Below, piece by piece: positions 1 to 7,804 of a DNA stretch of 20,455 nt. The position numbers were made by a program, and so were the translations under genes. Positions within the stretch are counted from its first letter, which is position 1, and every line of letters begins with the position of its first letter. The stretch covers positions 1-20,455 of the IMG/VR virus record IMGVR_UViG_3300025098_000358. One strand, written 5' to 3'. Under the pieces are notes generated by a model. The model was given only the letters and a program-made list of their open reading frames with translations. It was not told the origin of the DNA and did not search any database. This DNA comes from a virus.

Positions 1-3000
1 TCTGTTGCGTTGAACCGGGACAGGTTCATGGTGTAGCGGACGTTTGCTCCACCTAGCTCATAGTTGATGTTGTTACTTCCATTGTTTCGGACAGCCATGC
101 TGCTGCTGTTGCCCTCAAAAATGGAGTTAGATGCTGAAGAGTTTAGGCGGATGTCTAAAGAGCCACCAAAGAAGCTCTCTCCTGCCGCATCAATGCTTCC
201 AGAAGTAATAGCGCCTGACAGGTAGAGGTCTTTCCATCGTGTACCACTTGTTCCTAAACTTATCGTCCCATCTTGAGCCGCACCTGTTTTGTCCGTTGAG
301 TTAATAACGCCCTCTGTTGCACTAGCCGAACCACCTACAATGCCCGCACCTTTAACAGATGAGCGTGGGTCTAAGATAATGTGCGTTGCAACGCCGCTAG
401 TGCTACCAATACTACCGACTGTGGAGCCGTCTTTGTAGAAATATGCTAAAGCCCCGTCTGTTGAATTTCGGTTTACGTTTAACGCCGCACCGCTCGTATC
501 AGACATCGCCGTAAGACCACTAGCTCTAGCTTCAAAGCCATCTGTAGCTACACCTACAGCAGTCTTACCAACCAGCAAGTTGCCAGAGCTGTCGATACGC
601 ATACGCTCAGCACCAGCAGTGTGCATAGCCATAAAGTCATCGCCATGCTTATAGTAAAGCTGTCCTCTAAAAGCGTCTGCACCTGTACCGTCGCCAAACA
701 GCACATAGCCGTATCCTGTAGTTGATGTTTGAATAGCAATGCCGTTTTGACTGTCTGCCGTGTCACCAACTGTAAGGTCAACGCCTGAGTATCCAACCGA
801 TGACGTTCCTACTAAAAGGCGACCAGAGCTGTCGATACGCATACGCTCTGAGCCGTCAGTAGAAACAGCTACTGTATTACCACCCGCAGAAAACAATCCT
901 GAGTTGACATCATTAAGTTGCAAAGCTGGCGAAGACGCTGATCCTCCAGCAGTTAAAATTTTACCATCTACATGCAATTCAGTCGCAGGTGACGAAGTAC
1001 CTATACCGACATTGCCACTCATAAGAACGCCAGTCTGATTGGCTACAATACGATAAGCGCCACCACTAGCATCAGCACGGAATACTTCCCCAGATGACGC
1101 AACTACTTCTAACTTTGCGTTAGTGGGTGCCGTAGTACCTATACCGACATTGCCTGAGCTGTCGATACGCATACGCTCGGAGCCATTGGTGTTAAACGTA
1201 AGGGGGTTGGCAGTAAAGTTAATTATCTGCACTCTGCCGTCACCCTGCATAGCAAAAGCGCCTGTTTTTACACCACTCTTGTTTAGTTCATATCCAGCGC
1301 TAGTTGACGAATCAAGGCTTACAGCTTTAGTCCAGCCGTGGACGTTCGGCGACGTAGTACCTATACCGACATTGCCAGTGTCATCAAACACAACCGATGC
1401 GGTAGTAGAGCCAGAGTTATAGAAACCTAAATCACCGACACTATTGAGACCTAGCTGCCAGTTTTCTTGACCGCCCGTTGGCTCATAAATAGTTACCGCG
1501 TGGCCATTTGAGTTTGATCGAACAGCAAAGTTACCGTCGATCGTTGCTGGTATGTCACCTACTCGAACTGATCCGCCGCCAGTGTTTAGGATCATCGGAT
1601 CGGCACCCGTGTTACCGGATGATATGTACGCATAGGTAGCGTTTGCCCACAGCTTGATTGACTGCGCTGCTGTAGAGTCAACAATGGCAATACCCTTAGA
1701 GCTAGAGTTAGATGCCTGTTGAACAGTAAAGCCGCCATAAGTGCCGGGTGAGGATGTGCCGACGCCAACCGCACCATCTGCATCTACCCTGAACTTCTCC
1801 GTTGCGCCAGCGCCACCACTAGCCGCAGTGTTAATAGTTAAGTTACTGCCTGCACCAGATCCCGCATAGAGGTTTTCGATACTAGCGGTTACGCCTTCGT
1901 TGCCAGAATCGCTCGTGTAAAACTCGATACCGCCCTGCTGGTTGTTCAGGGTTGCGCTTGTATCGGTGTCAGTGATTCGGATGTAGTTAGCTTTTGCACC
2001 GCCGTTGTTGTTGCCAGACGTTTCTAGCTTGCGGCTAGGCGAATTTCCAATGCCAACATTTCCTGCGCTATCTATGATTATTTGACCGGAGGACAAAGCG
2101 CCCCCCGCATTGCTTATGTAAGTGCTTCCGTTTTCAGAGCCAATGTAACTATCTGTGTCGTCGTCTGAAATTGAAATAGCGCCACGGTTGTCTGTGCTTG
2201 AAAAAGCAGCAATGGTATTGTCAGCAGTATTAACACTCAAGCCGCCAGCAGTTACAGTACCAGAGACATCTAAATCACCATCAATATCAACGTCACCATT
2301 GTCAGCTACGTGCACATAAATGTACTCGTGCTTGATCAGGTAGGAGTTTGTGCTGGTAGTGATAGCCTCTGTCAGTGTTGGCGTAATTGTCAGCGTGTAG
2401 GGGCTAGTGCCACTGACCGCTGTAATCTCATGGAAGTACACATCTGAGTCGCCGTCATTGTTTAGCGACACCCAATCGCCAACAACAGGAACCGTTGAAC
2501 TTGCGACGTTAGTGATCACAATGCTACTTGCGCCCGCTGAAGCTGCTGCGTTTACAGCTGCTGAGTGAGTTTCTGTAACGCGCTTCACATCACCCGGACG
2601 ACGGGTAGCAAAGACCAAGCTGTTCTCTAGTGGATCAACGAGAAATGCGCCCTTCATTGGGAGCGGAGACGTTGCGCCTACAGTTGAGTCAAAGCGTCTA
2701 GCCTTTAGCTTGAAGTGTAGCTCTCGCTGTGAAGATTCATCCGCACCAAACTCTGCAATAGCATCGGTTCCTGCAATCTTAATTGACAGGCTTGGCACGT
2801 CAGTAATGCTGGTGCCGTTAGTGAACCAATCCTCTGTGTTGATCGCAGTTGCGTCAGTTGGTGTCGCGCCCTCAAGCACGATCTTGTTATCAAGGTTCTC
2901 TTGATAGATACGCTCGAAGTGGGGAACAACCAAGCCGCTTCGATAGGGCAGTAACAAGTTGTCGAATACAGTGTCAGAGCTACTAACAAAGTCGAAGTTA

Positions 3001-5486
3001 CCGATGATGCGAGTGTTCTCGAAGTGGCCGTTAGGGACATCTACTTCGTTGATCTCAAAGTGTGTTGTGTTGCCTAGTGACGTGCCGGATGGGGCTTCGT
3101 ACTGATCTGCGCCACCCGTAATACACTCGTAAATCTTGTTGGTTGCTGCGTTCTTAACAAAGTCACCGCGCACGTATGCCGATGTCGTAGTGCTGCCAGC
3201 CTCTACATAGTAGATGCGAGCAACCTCAGTGAACTTAGAGCCAGTAAGCGCGTCACCGCTGGTTGTTACAAAGCTATTGCCTGAACCGGGTGTGGCCTCG
3301 TATACCAAGCCTGAGCCAGTGTTGATGACGTACTCGCCTTGGTGATACACGCGAGTCGTTGTTGTCGATGTCTCTTCTTGCTCATCGCCACGCACAAAGT
3401 ACGCAATGTTGGTTGCGCCTTTCTCTTGGATGACAGAGTTACGATAGTGAACCTCGCCTACGCCGATGTGTAGTCGGTAGTTTGACGCCCGCATATTACA
3501 GTTGTCGTAAATGATCGGAGCGACAGTTAGGCGGCTGATACCAGTGCCTTCGACGTACACACCTTCCGCATCCATATTACAGTTTTGGAATGTGATCTTG
3601 TCTTGCGTGTAGACCTCAATCCCGGTGTACGTTGTACCCAGAATGTGGCGCTTGATGTTAAAGAGGTTACAGTTAATAAACTCAACCTTGCCCGCAATGA
3701 TGTGTGACGCTCCGCCACGAGACTGCCAGTTTAGACAGTTGCCTTGCTTGGCTTGTCGTGGAGTAAAGTCGTCATTGTTGAAGCCATCAAAGACACAGTT
3801 AATCCATACCATGTCGGGTGCATAAGCCAGTGCATCCGTCTCTGACACGTTTGTGTAGAAGAATGCGTCTTGGTTATTGTGCGCCCAGTCACAGCTTTCG
3901 CCGTAGAGTTGGCCTTTCTTGGTCTGGTTGCTCCAAACAAGTACCTGCTTAGAGATATCTCGTATATCGCGTACCTTGAAGTCGCGCATATAGAGCGTGT
4001 CACCCCGGAAGTTAATCGCATCCAGAGCAATACCGTTAATCTCACAGTTTACGATGCTTGCCTTTGCTGCTTCCGTAGAGTCGTTGACGTTAATCGCATA
4101 GGCGTTTGGCATATTCTGGAACGTGACGCCTTCCACATGGAAGTGACCAGTCCCTTCAAACTCAATACCAGACTTGCTGAATACAGCGTTTATTAGGTAT
4201 GTGCCACCTGCCAGCTTGTTATCAGCAGACGGTACAGTTGTTGTTGAGACAACTTGGTGATCAAGCGTGATCGTTGTCGCTGTGGTTGACGCTACACGGT
4301 TAAAGTCGCCGCCAAGAGGCGCAGCCGCACGAGATACTGAGTTAGGCAGATAATCCAGCGACCAGCTAGATGAAACGATGTCATCAACAGCGAAGTTGTG
4401 GCCTGAGTCAACTGTGATAGTTGTTGGCTGTGAAGCAGTAGCGCCATTTACACGCGCAACCTTCCAGTTACCGTCAACAGTTGCACCGTCACCAACGATC
4501 GCAAAGTCAGTAACATTGTCCAAAACAATCTGTGCGTTGCTAGTTAGGTTCCATGTGTTGCCTTGGAACATCCATCGACGCGCTATACCGCCGACTGGGA
4601 ACGTCCAGTCCGCATCAATGTCCATGGTAGTGCCGCCAAACAAAATGACCTCAGCGGCGTTACAGGCGTTTGTAAGGGCAACAGAATCAGAGACAGGGCC
4701 ACTGCCATCTGGCGGGTTAATGTACTCGTTAATGTGAGCAATGCTTTCTACATCAATAGAGTCAATCTGCTCCTGAACATTTCCGGTTAGGCCATCCAGA
4801 TAGTTAAGCTCTGTGCCTGAGACAGTTACCGATGTTGAGTCAAGAGTAAACGGCGATGGAATTGTGACTGTGCCAGTGAATGTAGGACTATCAATCGGTG
4901 CCTTTGTTTCTAAATCAGCGCCAATCTCTTGCAGCGCACCCTCAACATTATCTGAATCGTAGTAATTACCAGCGTCATCAATCAATACTGAGTCAGCCGC
5001 CACCGTTGTTGTGGCAGTAGCAACAGTTACCGCGCCAGTATCGGTAAATCGCAGATACTTACTTGCACGAGTCGCCGCGTCTGGCAGCTCCATCGAGATA
5101 GAGTCTGAGTCAGTAATAGGCTTACGAACTGACTGTGAAAATGAGCGATCTGTCTGCTCGCCCGCTAACCACAACTCATCAAAGTCAGCATTAACTTCTG
5201 AGGCAAGGAAGTCGCCTGAGTTTGTGTAGTTCTGAGTGCGAGAGTAGGGCATATCACGGTAGAGCGTGATGATGTCATCGGCAGTTGCGCCAGTTGTCAG
5301 CGTGACGTTGCCGCCATTGTCATTGCCGACATTGGATACTGTGTAGTCAGTGCCTTCTGATAAGACCGTACCGTTCTGTAGAACAACGATGTGATCCTTG
5401 TCTACGATCTCAAACGTATAAGCGAATACTGTCTGTCCAGAAGTCGCTGTGTATTGGTTACGGCTTGTATTGTCTGAAACTGTCAC
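1..5486 (-). CDS. Giant tail fibre / tailspike protein (5' part; C-terminus runs off the left edge)
   Basis: The reading frame is open from a GTG at 5486 to the window edge, at least 1828 codons; I checked every line for in-frame stops and found none. The codon just before the GTG is TAA in the same frame, so GTG is the furthest possible start. A GGAGG lies 7 nt upstream, and GTG overlaps the TGA of the preceding gene (GTGA). Residues 1-122 match the T7 gp17 N-terminal virion-anchor domain (YTATSGQTVFAYTF, then VSNVG and NADFDELW patterns). Residues about 181-243 form a common fibre linker (PTFTGTVT, TELNYLDGLTGNV). Residues about 250-700 look like a right-handed beta-helix with short IVNCEI/FINCNLF/FQNCNM rungs, as in glycan-binding or depolymerising spikes. 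Residues about 700-813 resemble paired carbohydrate-binding modules (YHQGEYV, AYVRGDFV). Residues about 1060-1760 are repetitive NVGIGT fibre sequence, ending with a GTRWKDLYLSG motif common near fibre C-termini. Roughly three times T7 gp17. Structural identity is strong; enzyme activity is inference. Confidence 0.93.
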   Translation of the reverse strand, partial: MTVSDNTSRNQYTATSGQTVFAYTFEIVDKDHIVVLQNGTVLSEGTDYTVSNVGNDNGGNVTLTTGATADDIITLYRDMPYSRTQNYTNSGDFLASEVNADFDELWLAGEQTDRSFSQSVRKPITDSDSISMELPDAATRASKYLRFTDTGAVTVATATTTVAADSVLIDDAGNYYDSDNVEGALQEIGADLETKAPIDSPTFTGTVTIPSPFTLDSTSVTVSGTELNYLDGLTGNVQEQIDSIDVESIAHINEYINPPDGSGPVSDSVALTNACNAAEVILFGGTTMDIDADWTFPVGGIARRWMFQGNTWNLTSNAQIVLDNVTDFAIVGDGATVDGNWKVARVNGATASQPTTITVDSGHNFAVDDIVSSSWSLDYLPNSVSRAAAPLGGDFNRVASTTATTITLDHQVVSTTTVPSADNKLAGGTYLINAVFSKSGIEFEGTGHFHVEGVTFQNMPNAYAINVNDSTEAAKASIVNCEINGIALDAINFRGDTLYMRDFKVRDIRDISKQVLVWSNQTKKGQLYGESCDWAHNNQDAFFYTNVSETDALAYAPDMVWINCVFDGFNNDDFTPRQAKQGNCLNWQSRGGASHIIAGKVEFINCNLFNIKRHILGTTYTGIEVYTQDKITFQNCNMDAEGVYVEGTGISRLTVAPIIYDNCNMRASNYRLHIGVGEVHYRNSVIQEKGATNIAYFVRGDEQEETSTTTTRVYHQGEYVINTGSGLVYEATPGSGNSFVTTSGDALTGSKFTEVARIYYVEAGSTTTSAYVRGDFVKNAATNKIYECITGGADQYEAPSGTSLGNTTHFEINEVDVPNGHFENTRIIGNFDFVSSSDTVFDNLLLPYRSGLVVPHFERIYQENLDNKIVLEGATPTDATAINTEDWFTNGTSITDVPSLSIKIAGTDAIAEFGADESSQRELHFKLKARRFDSTVGATSPLPMKGAFLVDPLENSLVFATRRPGDVKRVTETHSAAVNAAASAGASSIVITNVASSTVPVVGDWVSLNNDGDSDVYFHEITAVSGTSPYTLTITPTLTEAITTSTNSYLIKHEYIYVHVADNGDVDIDGDLDVSGTVTAGGLSVNTADNTIAAFSSTDNRGAISISDDDTDSYIGSENGSTYISNAGGALSSGQIIIDSAGNVGIGNSPSRKLETSGNNNGGAKANYIRITDTDTSATLNNQQGGIEFYTSDSGNEGVTASIENLYAGSGAGSNLTINTAASGGAGATEKFRVDADGAVGVGTSSPGTYGGFTVQQASNSSSKGIAIVDSTAAQSIKLWANATYAYISSGNTGADPMILNTGGGSVRVGDIPATIDGNFAVRSNSNGHAVTIYEPTGGQENWQLGLNSVGDLGFYNSGSTTASVVFDDTGNVGIGTTSPNVHGWTKAVSLDSSTSAGYELNKSGVKTGAFAMQGDGRVQIINFTANPLTFNTNGSERMRIDSSGNVGIGTTAPTNAKLEVVASSGEVFRADASGGAYRIVANQTGVLMSGNVGIGTSSPATELHVDGKILTAGGSASSPALQLNDVNSGLFSAGGNTVAVSTDGSERMRIDSSGRLLVGTSSVGYSGVDLTVGDTADSQNGIAIQTSTTGYGYVLFGDGTGADAFRGQLYYKHGDDFMAMHTAGAERMRIDSSGNLLVGKTAVGVATDGFEARASGLTAMSDTSGAALNVNRNSTDGALAYFYKDGSTVGSIGSTSGVATHIILDPRSSVKGAGIVGGSASATEGVINSTDKTGAAQDGTISLGTSGTRWKDLYLSGAITSGSIDAAGESFFGGSLDIRLNSSASNSIFEGNSSSMAVRNNGSNNINYELGGANVRYTMNLSRFNAT
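545..2090 (-). repeat. Degenerate NVGIGT / ERMRID protein repeats in the tail fibre
   Basis: Seven imperfect repeats of the pattern DxxGNVGIGTxSP occur in the fibre, near 2080, 1785, 1385, 1160, 1020, 835 and 595. Three are preceded by ERMRIDSSG (residues 1437, 1547 and 1627). At DNA level a 23-base core, starting gagctgtcgatacgcatacg, recurs exactly at 586-608, 826-848 and 1156-1178. The first two copies share 26 bases (583-608, 823-848) and are exactly 240 nt (80 codons) apart. The 20-mer gtacctataccgacattgcc recurs at 997-1016, 1135-1154 and 1357-1376. Such repeats allow in-frame recombination that lengthens or shortens the fibre. Confidence 0.9.
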
Positions 5487-7804
5487 TTAAATGCCTCCGG
5501 TAATGGCTCTCCGGGTTCCCACCAGTAGCCTTGATCATAATCTCTCATTCGATTACGCATTATGCGATTATACTTTCTCTGAGCGTCTGGGTCAGCCATT
5601 AGCTCTAGTTGATCAAACATTGCATTCTTGGCTGTTTGAATTTGCCAAATGTCGGGTGTGTAACGCTCTGCAAAGTCTATAGTCTCACTGAAGATATGAG
5701 TTTCTTCTCCGCGTATAGCCTCTTGGATGTTGCCGATACTGAGTCGTGCCGCCCTGTTTACAAGATCACCAGTTGGCCCAAGTAATGTAGATGCCGGGCC
5801 TGATCCAAATCGGTTTTGGTCTGAAAATAAGAAGTCTCCAAAGATTCCAAGGCCACCGCCTTGTGCCATTGCCGCAACAACAAACTCTGGCTTTAGTACG
5901 CCATCATTATCCAGCATTGGTCTTGGCTCTCGACCTGCCGCCAAGTCTTTGGCTTGCAAAGTAATTCCGCCAAGTATTGTGGTGATTGCCATAAGGCCGC
6001 CAAAATACTGCAACTTCTTACCGGCAGTGTCTTGATAAAACATTCTCATCCCATGACCCATAAGGATCGTTATAGGGAATGATTTAAGTTGCATGACTGT
6101 TCGGATGCCCATGCCAGATACAGTGGCGCGTGACGTTCCCATAGTGGTTACAGCGCGAACTCTTGCATCTGGTGTAGGTACGGCAAAGTCAGTCTCAGAT
6201 AAAACCATCTGATGGAATTTAACGCCGCCTTCTTGCGTCATGTCAGCGTAAGGAGCGCCACGCAACATCAATGGCGGCTGCTTTCTGAACCCGTCCCAGT
6301 CTTGCTCGGTGATCCCGTATCTAGCAAAAGCGTCTTGCAATCCAGTTTCTAAGTTAGCGAATGACTTCTGAAAGTTATCAGCAAGCAAGGCAGAGAACTC
6401 CATGCCAAATGCTTTGCGGGCCGCGTTTGTCCATGCTTCTAAGCCTGAAGCTCGCATCACACCTTCGGCTAACTTTGCGGCCTTGCCTGTACCATAAGTG
6501 TCAGCGTATCTATTAGCCGCTGTCTGTCTTGCGGCGTTCTCAGCAGTCAAGCCAAGGCGAGTGCCAAATATGCGATCAGCCTCATTGTCTGGTCTCATAA
6601 GCGCCATCTGCTGGCGTATTACTTTAAGTGGTGCAATCCCGTTCATCTTTGCGGTCATCGCCACAAAGCCCGAATCACTAAGCGCAGAGATAAATGCACC
6701 GCCTAGCGTCACCGACGTAAGCACGTTACGGGTAGCCTCCAGCGCGTCCGCCGCACTTGTAAGCTCGCCTCCATTAACTTGACCTGCCGCAACCTTAAAG
6801 ACAGCATTGTTAAATGCTTCTTGTGGTCCGGTTAAATCTTCTTCCAGCTTTGCTTTGTTAATAAGAAAATCAAACGTATTATGGGGTGACGGGCCAAGTG
6901 TTTCCATGACTGCAATGTCGTTAGACATCATGTTGATATAGTCAGTTAGCGCATCAAAGACGTTACCGCGCCCAAAACGGTTTTGATACTTCATCCATGA
7001 ATCAGCATCTTTGAAGTATAAGAATCGCTTTTCTCCGCCCTTACGAGATAACTTTTTGCCTAGCCTTGGAACAGTTAGCCCCTTGGCTTTGTTCAAGCCG
7101 CCAGTGCTAATAGTCTCGTAAACAGCGTCAAGCGCCTCTTCAAACTGCTCATCACTTAGTGGACGACCAGCCTCATCAACCATAAACTCACGGTCAAGCA
7201 AATCCCTGATTGTTTCTTTCCATGTCTCCACGCCAGCCTTTTTGATTGATGCCTGATCATGTCGCTGTGGCATTAACCATCGCTCATTCTTAGAGATAGA
7301 GCCGCCACGCGCATTAAACAAAACACGCATCTGCTCGGCAGTCTCATGCCATGCATCGGCCATTGCCTTTATTTCTGGATCGTCTACGTCTTCTCGATAA
7401 ATAGCTTTGAGAAACTTGGCTAGTTCTTCCTCGTCCTGCTCAATACCGAACATCCGCGAACGAAACTTAGCCAGAGCCTCAGCATTCATGCTATGGAATT
7501 TGCCTTCGTAATACTTAGCAAGAAACTCGACGTTTTTATACTTGGCATTGCCACGAGGATCTTTAGTTAATAACGCTGTAATGCCAGCAGACATACCCTG
7601 TGGATGCGATTTAACAGAGTCGTATGCCTGAGATATGCGGACAGCTTGTATAGCCGTCTCACGCTTCTGGCGCGTTAGATTGCCAAGCACATCGTCAATG
7701 GCCTGATTGGGGTCATCAGAATCAAGAATTGCTTGCGCCACGTCCCTAGACAGGCGGTTCTGTGCAAGCGCCTCGTTGACACATCTTTCAAATCCGTTAG
7801 CCAA
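5483..7804 (-). CDS. Large internal virion / ejection protein, C-terminal partner (T7 gp16 position)
   Basis: About 773 aa. I prefer a TTG start at 7804 (protein begins MANGFERCVNEAL) because a GAGG lies 7 nt upstream; the longer GTG start at 7810 has its GAGG only one base away. The start overlaps the TAA of the 808-aa gene, so the two are probably coupled. The protein is mostly helical and charged in its first half, with long stretches such as EDVDDPEIKAMADAWHE. Its second half has Gly/Ala-rich, weakly hydrophobic segments around residues 595-620 (QYFGGLMAITTILGGITL) and 640-670. The end, from about residue 700, is acidic/aromatic with DYDQGYWWEPGE. Place (after gp14- and gp15-like genes, before the fibre) argues for an inner-core protein ejected with the DNA. 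I recognise no enzyme motif. Together with the previous gene it totals about 1580 aa, near T7 gp16 (1318 aa), so gp16 may be split in two here. Confidence 0.75.
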   Translation of the reverse strand: MANGFERCVNEALAQNRLSRDVAQAILDSDDPNQAIDDVLGNLTRQKRETAIQAVRISQAYDSVKSHPQGMSAGITALLTKDPRGNAKYKNVEFLAKYYEGKFHSMNAEALAKFRSRMFGIEQDEEELAKFLKAIYREDVDDPEIKAMADAWHETAEQMRVLFNARGGSISKNERWLMPQRHDQASIKKAGVETWKETIRDLLDREFMVDEAGRPLSDEQFEEALDAVYETISTGGLNKAKGLTVPRLGKKLSRKGGEKRFLYFKDADSWMKYQNRFGRGNVFDALTDYINMMSNDIAVMETLGPSPHNTFDFLINKAKLEEDLTGPQEAFNNAVFKVAAGQVNGGELTSAADALEATRNVLTSVTLGGAFISALSDSGFVAMTAKMNGIAPLKVIRQQMALMRPDNEADRIFGTRLGLTAENAARQTAANRYADTYGTGKAAKLAEGVMRASGLEAWTNAARKAFGMEFSALLADNFQKSFANLETGLQDAFARYGITEQDWDGFRKQPPLMLRGAPYADMTQEGGVKFHQMVLSETDFAVPTPDARVRAVTTMGTSRATVSGMGIRTVMQLKSFPITILMGHGMRMFYQDTAGKKLQYFGGLMAITTILGGITLQAKDLAAGREPRPMLDNDGVLKPEFVVAAMAQGGGLGIFGDFLFSDQNRFGSGPASTLLGPTGDLVNRAARLSIGNIQEAIRGEETHIFSETIDFAERYTPDIWQIQTAKNAMFDQLELMADPDAQRKYNRIMRNRMRDYDQGYWWEPGEPLPEAFK
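5484..5499 (-). promoter_or_regulatory. Ribosome site and GTGA start/stop overlap of the fibre gene
   Basis: GGAGG followed 7 nt later by GTG (minus strand: GGAGGCATTTAAGTGA) fixes the start of the fibre. The G of the upstream gene's last codon and its TGA stop overlap the start codon, so the fibre is likely translated by coupling to the ejection protein. Confidence 0.8.

Noticed and set aside
583-1376. CRISPR-like array because of 20-26-nt repeats
   Set aside because: Spacing is irregular (138-330 nt), the repeats are in-frame parts of a fibre coding sequence, and no cas gene is present.
760-1422. Plus-strand frames of 92 and 99 aa over the fibre repeats
   Set aside because: They mirror the repeated fibre sequence on the other strand, lack ribosome sites and are low-complexity; the minus-strand frame explains the region fully.
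2705-4045. Minus-strand frames of 63-111 aa inside the fibre
   Set aside because: They lie in a different frame within the intact fibre frame and have Ser/Thr/Leu/Arg-rich compositions typical of shadow frames.
1-5486. Diversity-generating retroelement target in the fibre, as in BPP-1
   Set aside because: No reverse transcriptase, template repeat or accessory gene is visible in the window; the repeats differ at ordinary positions rather than at adenines.
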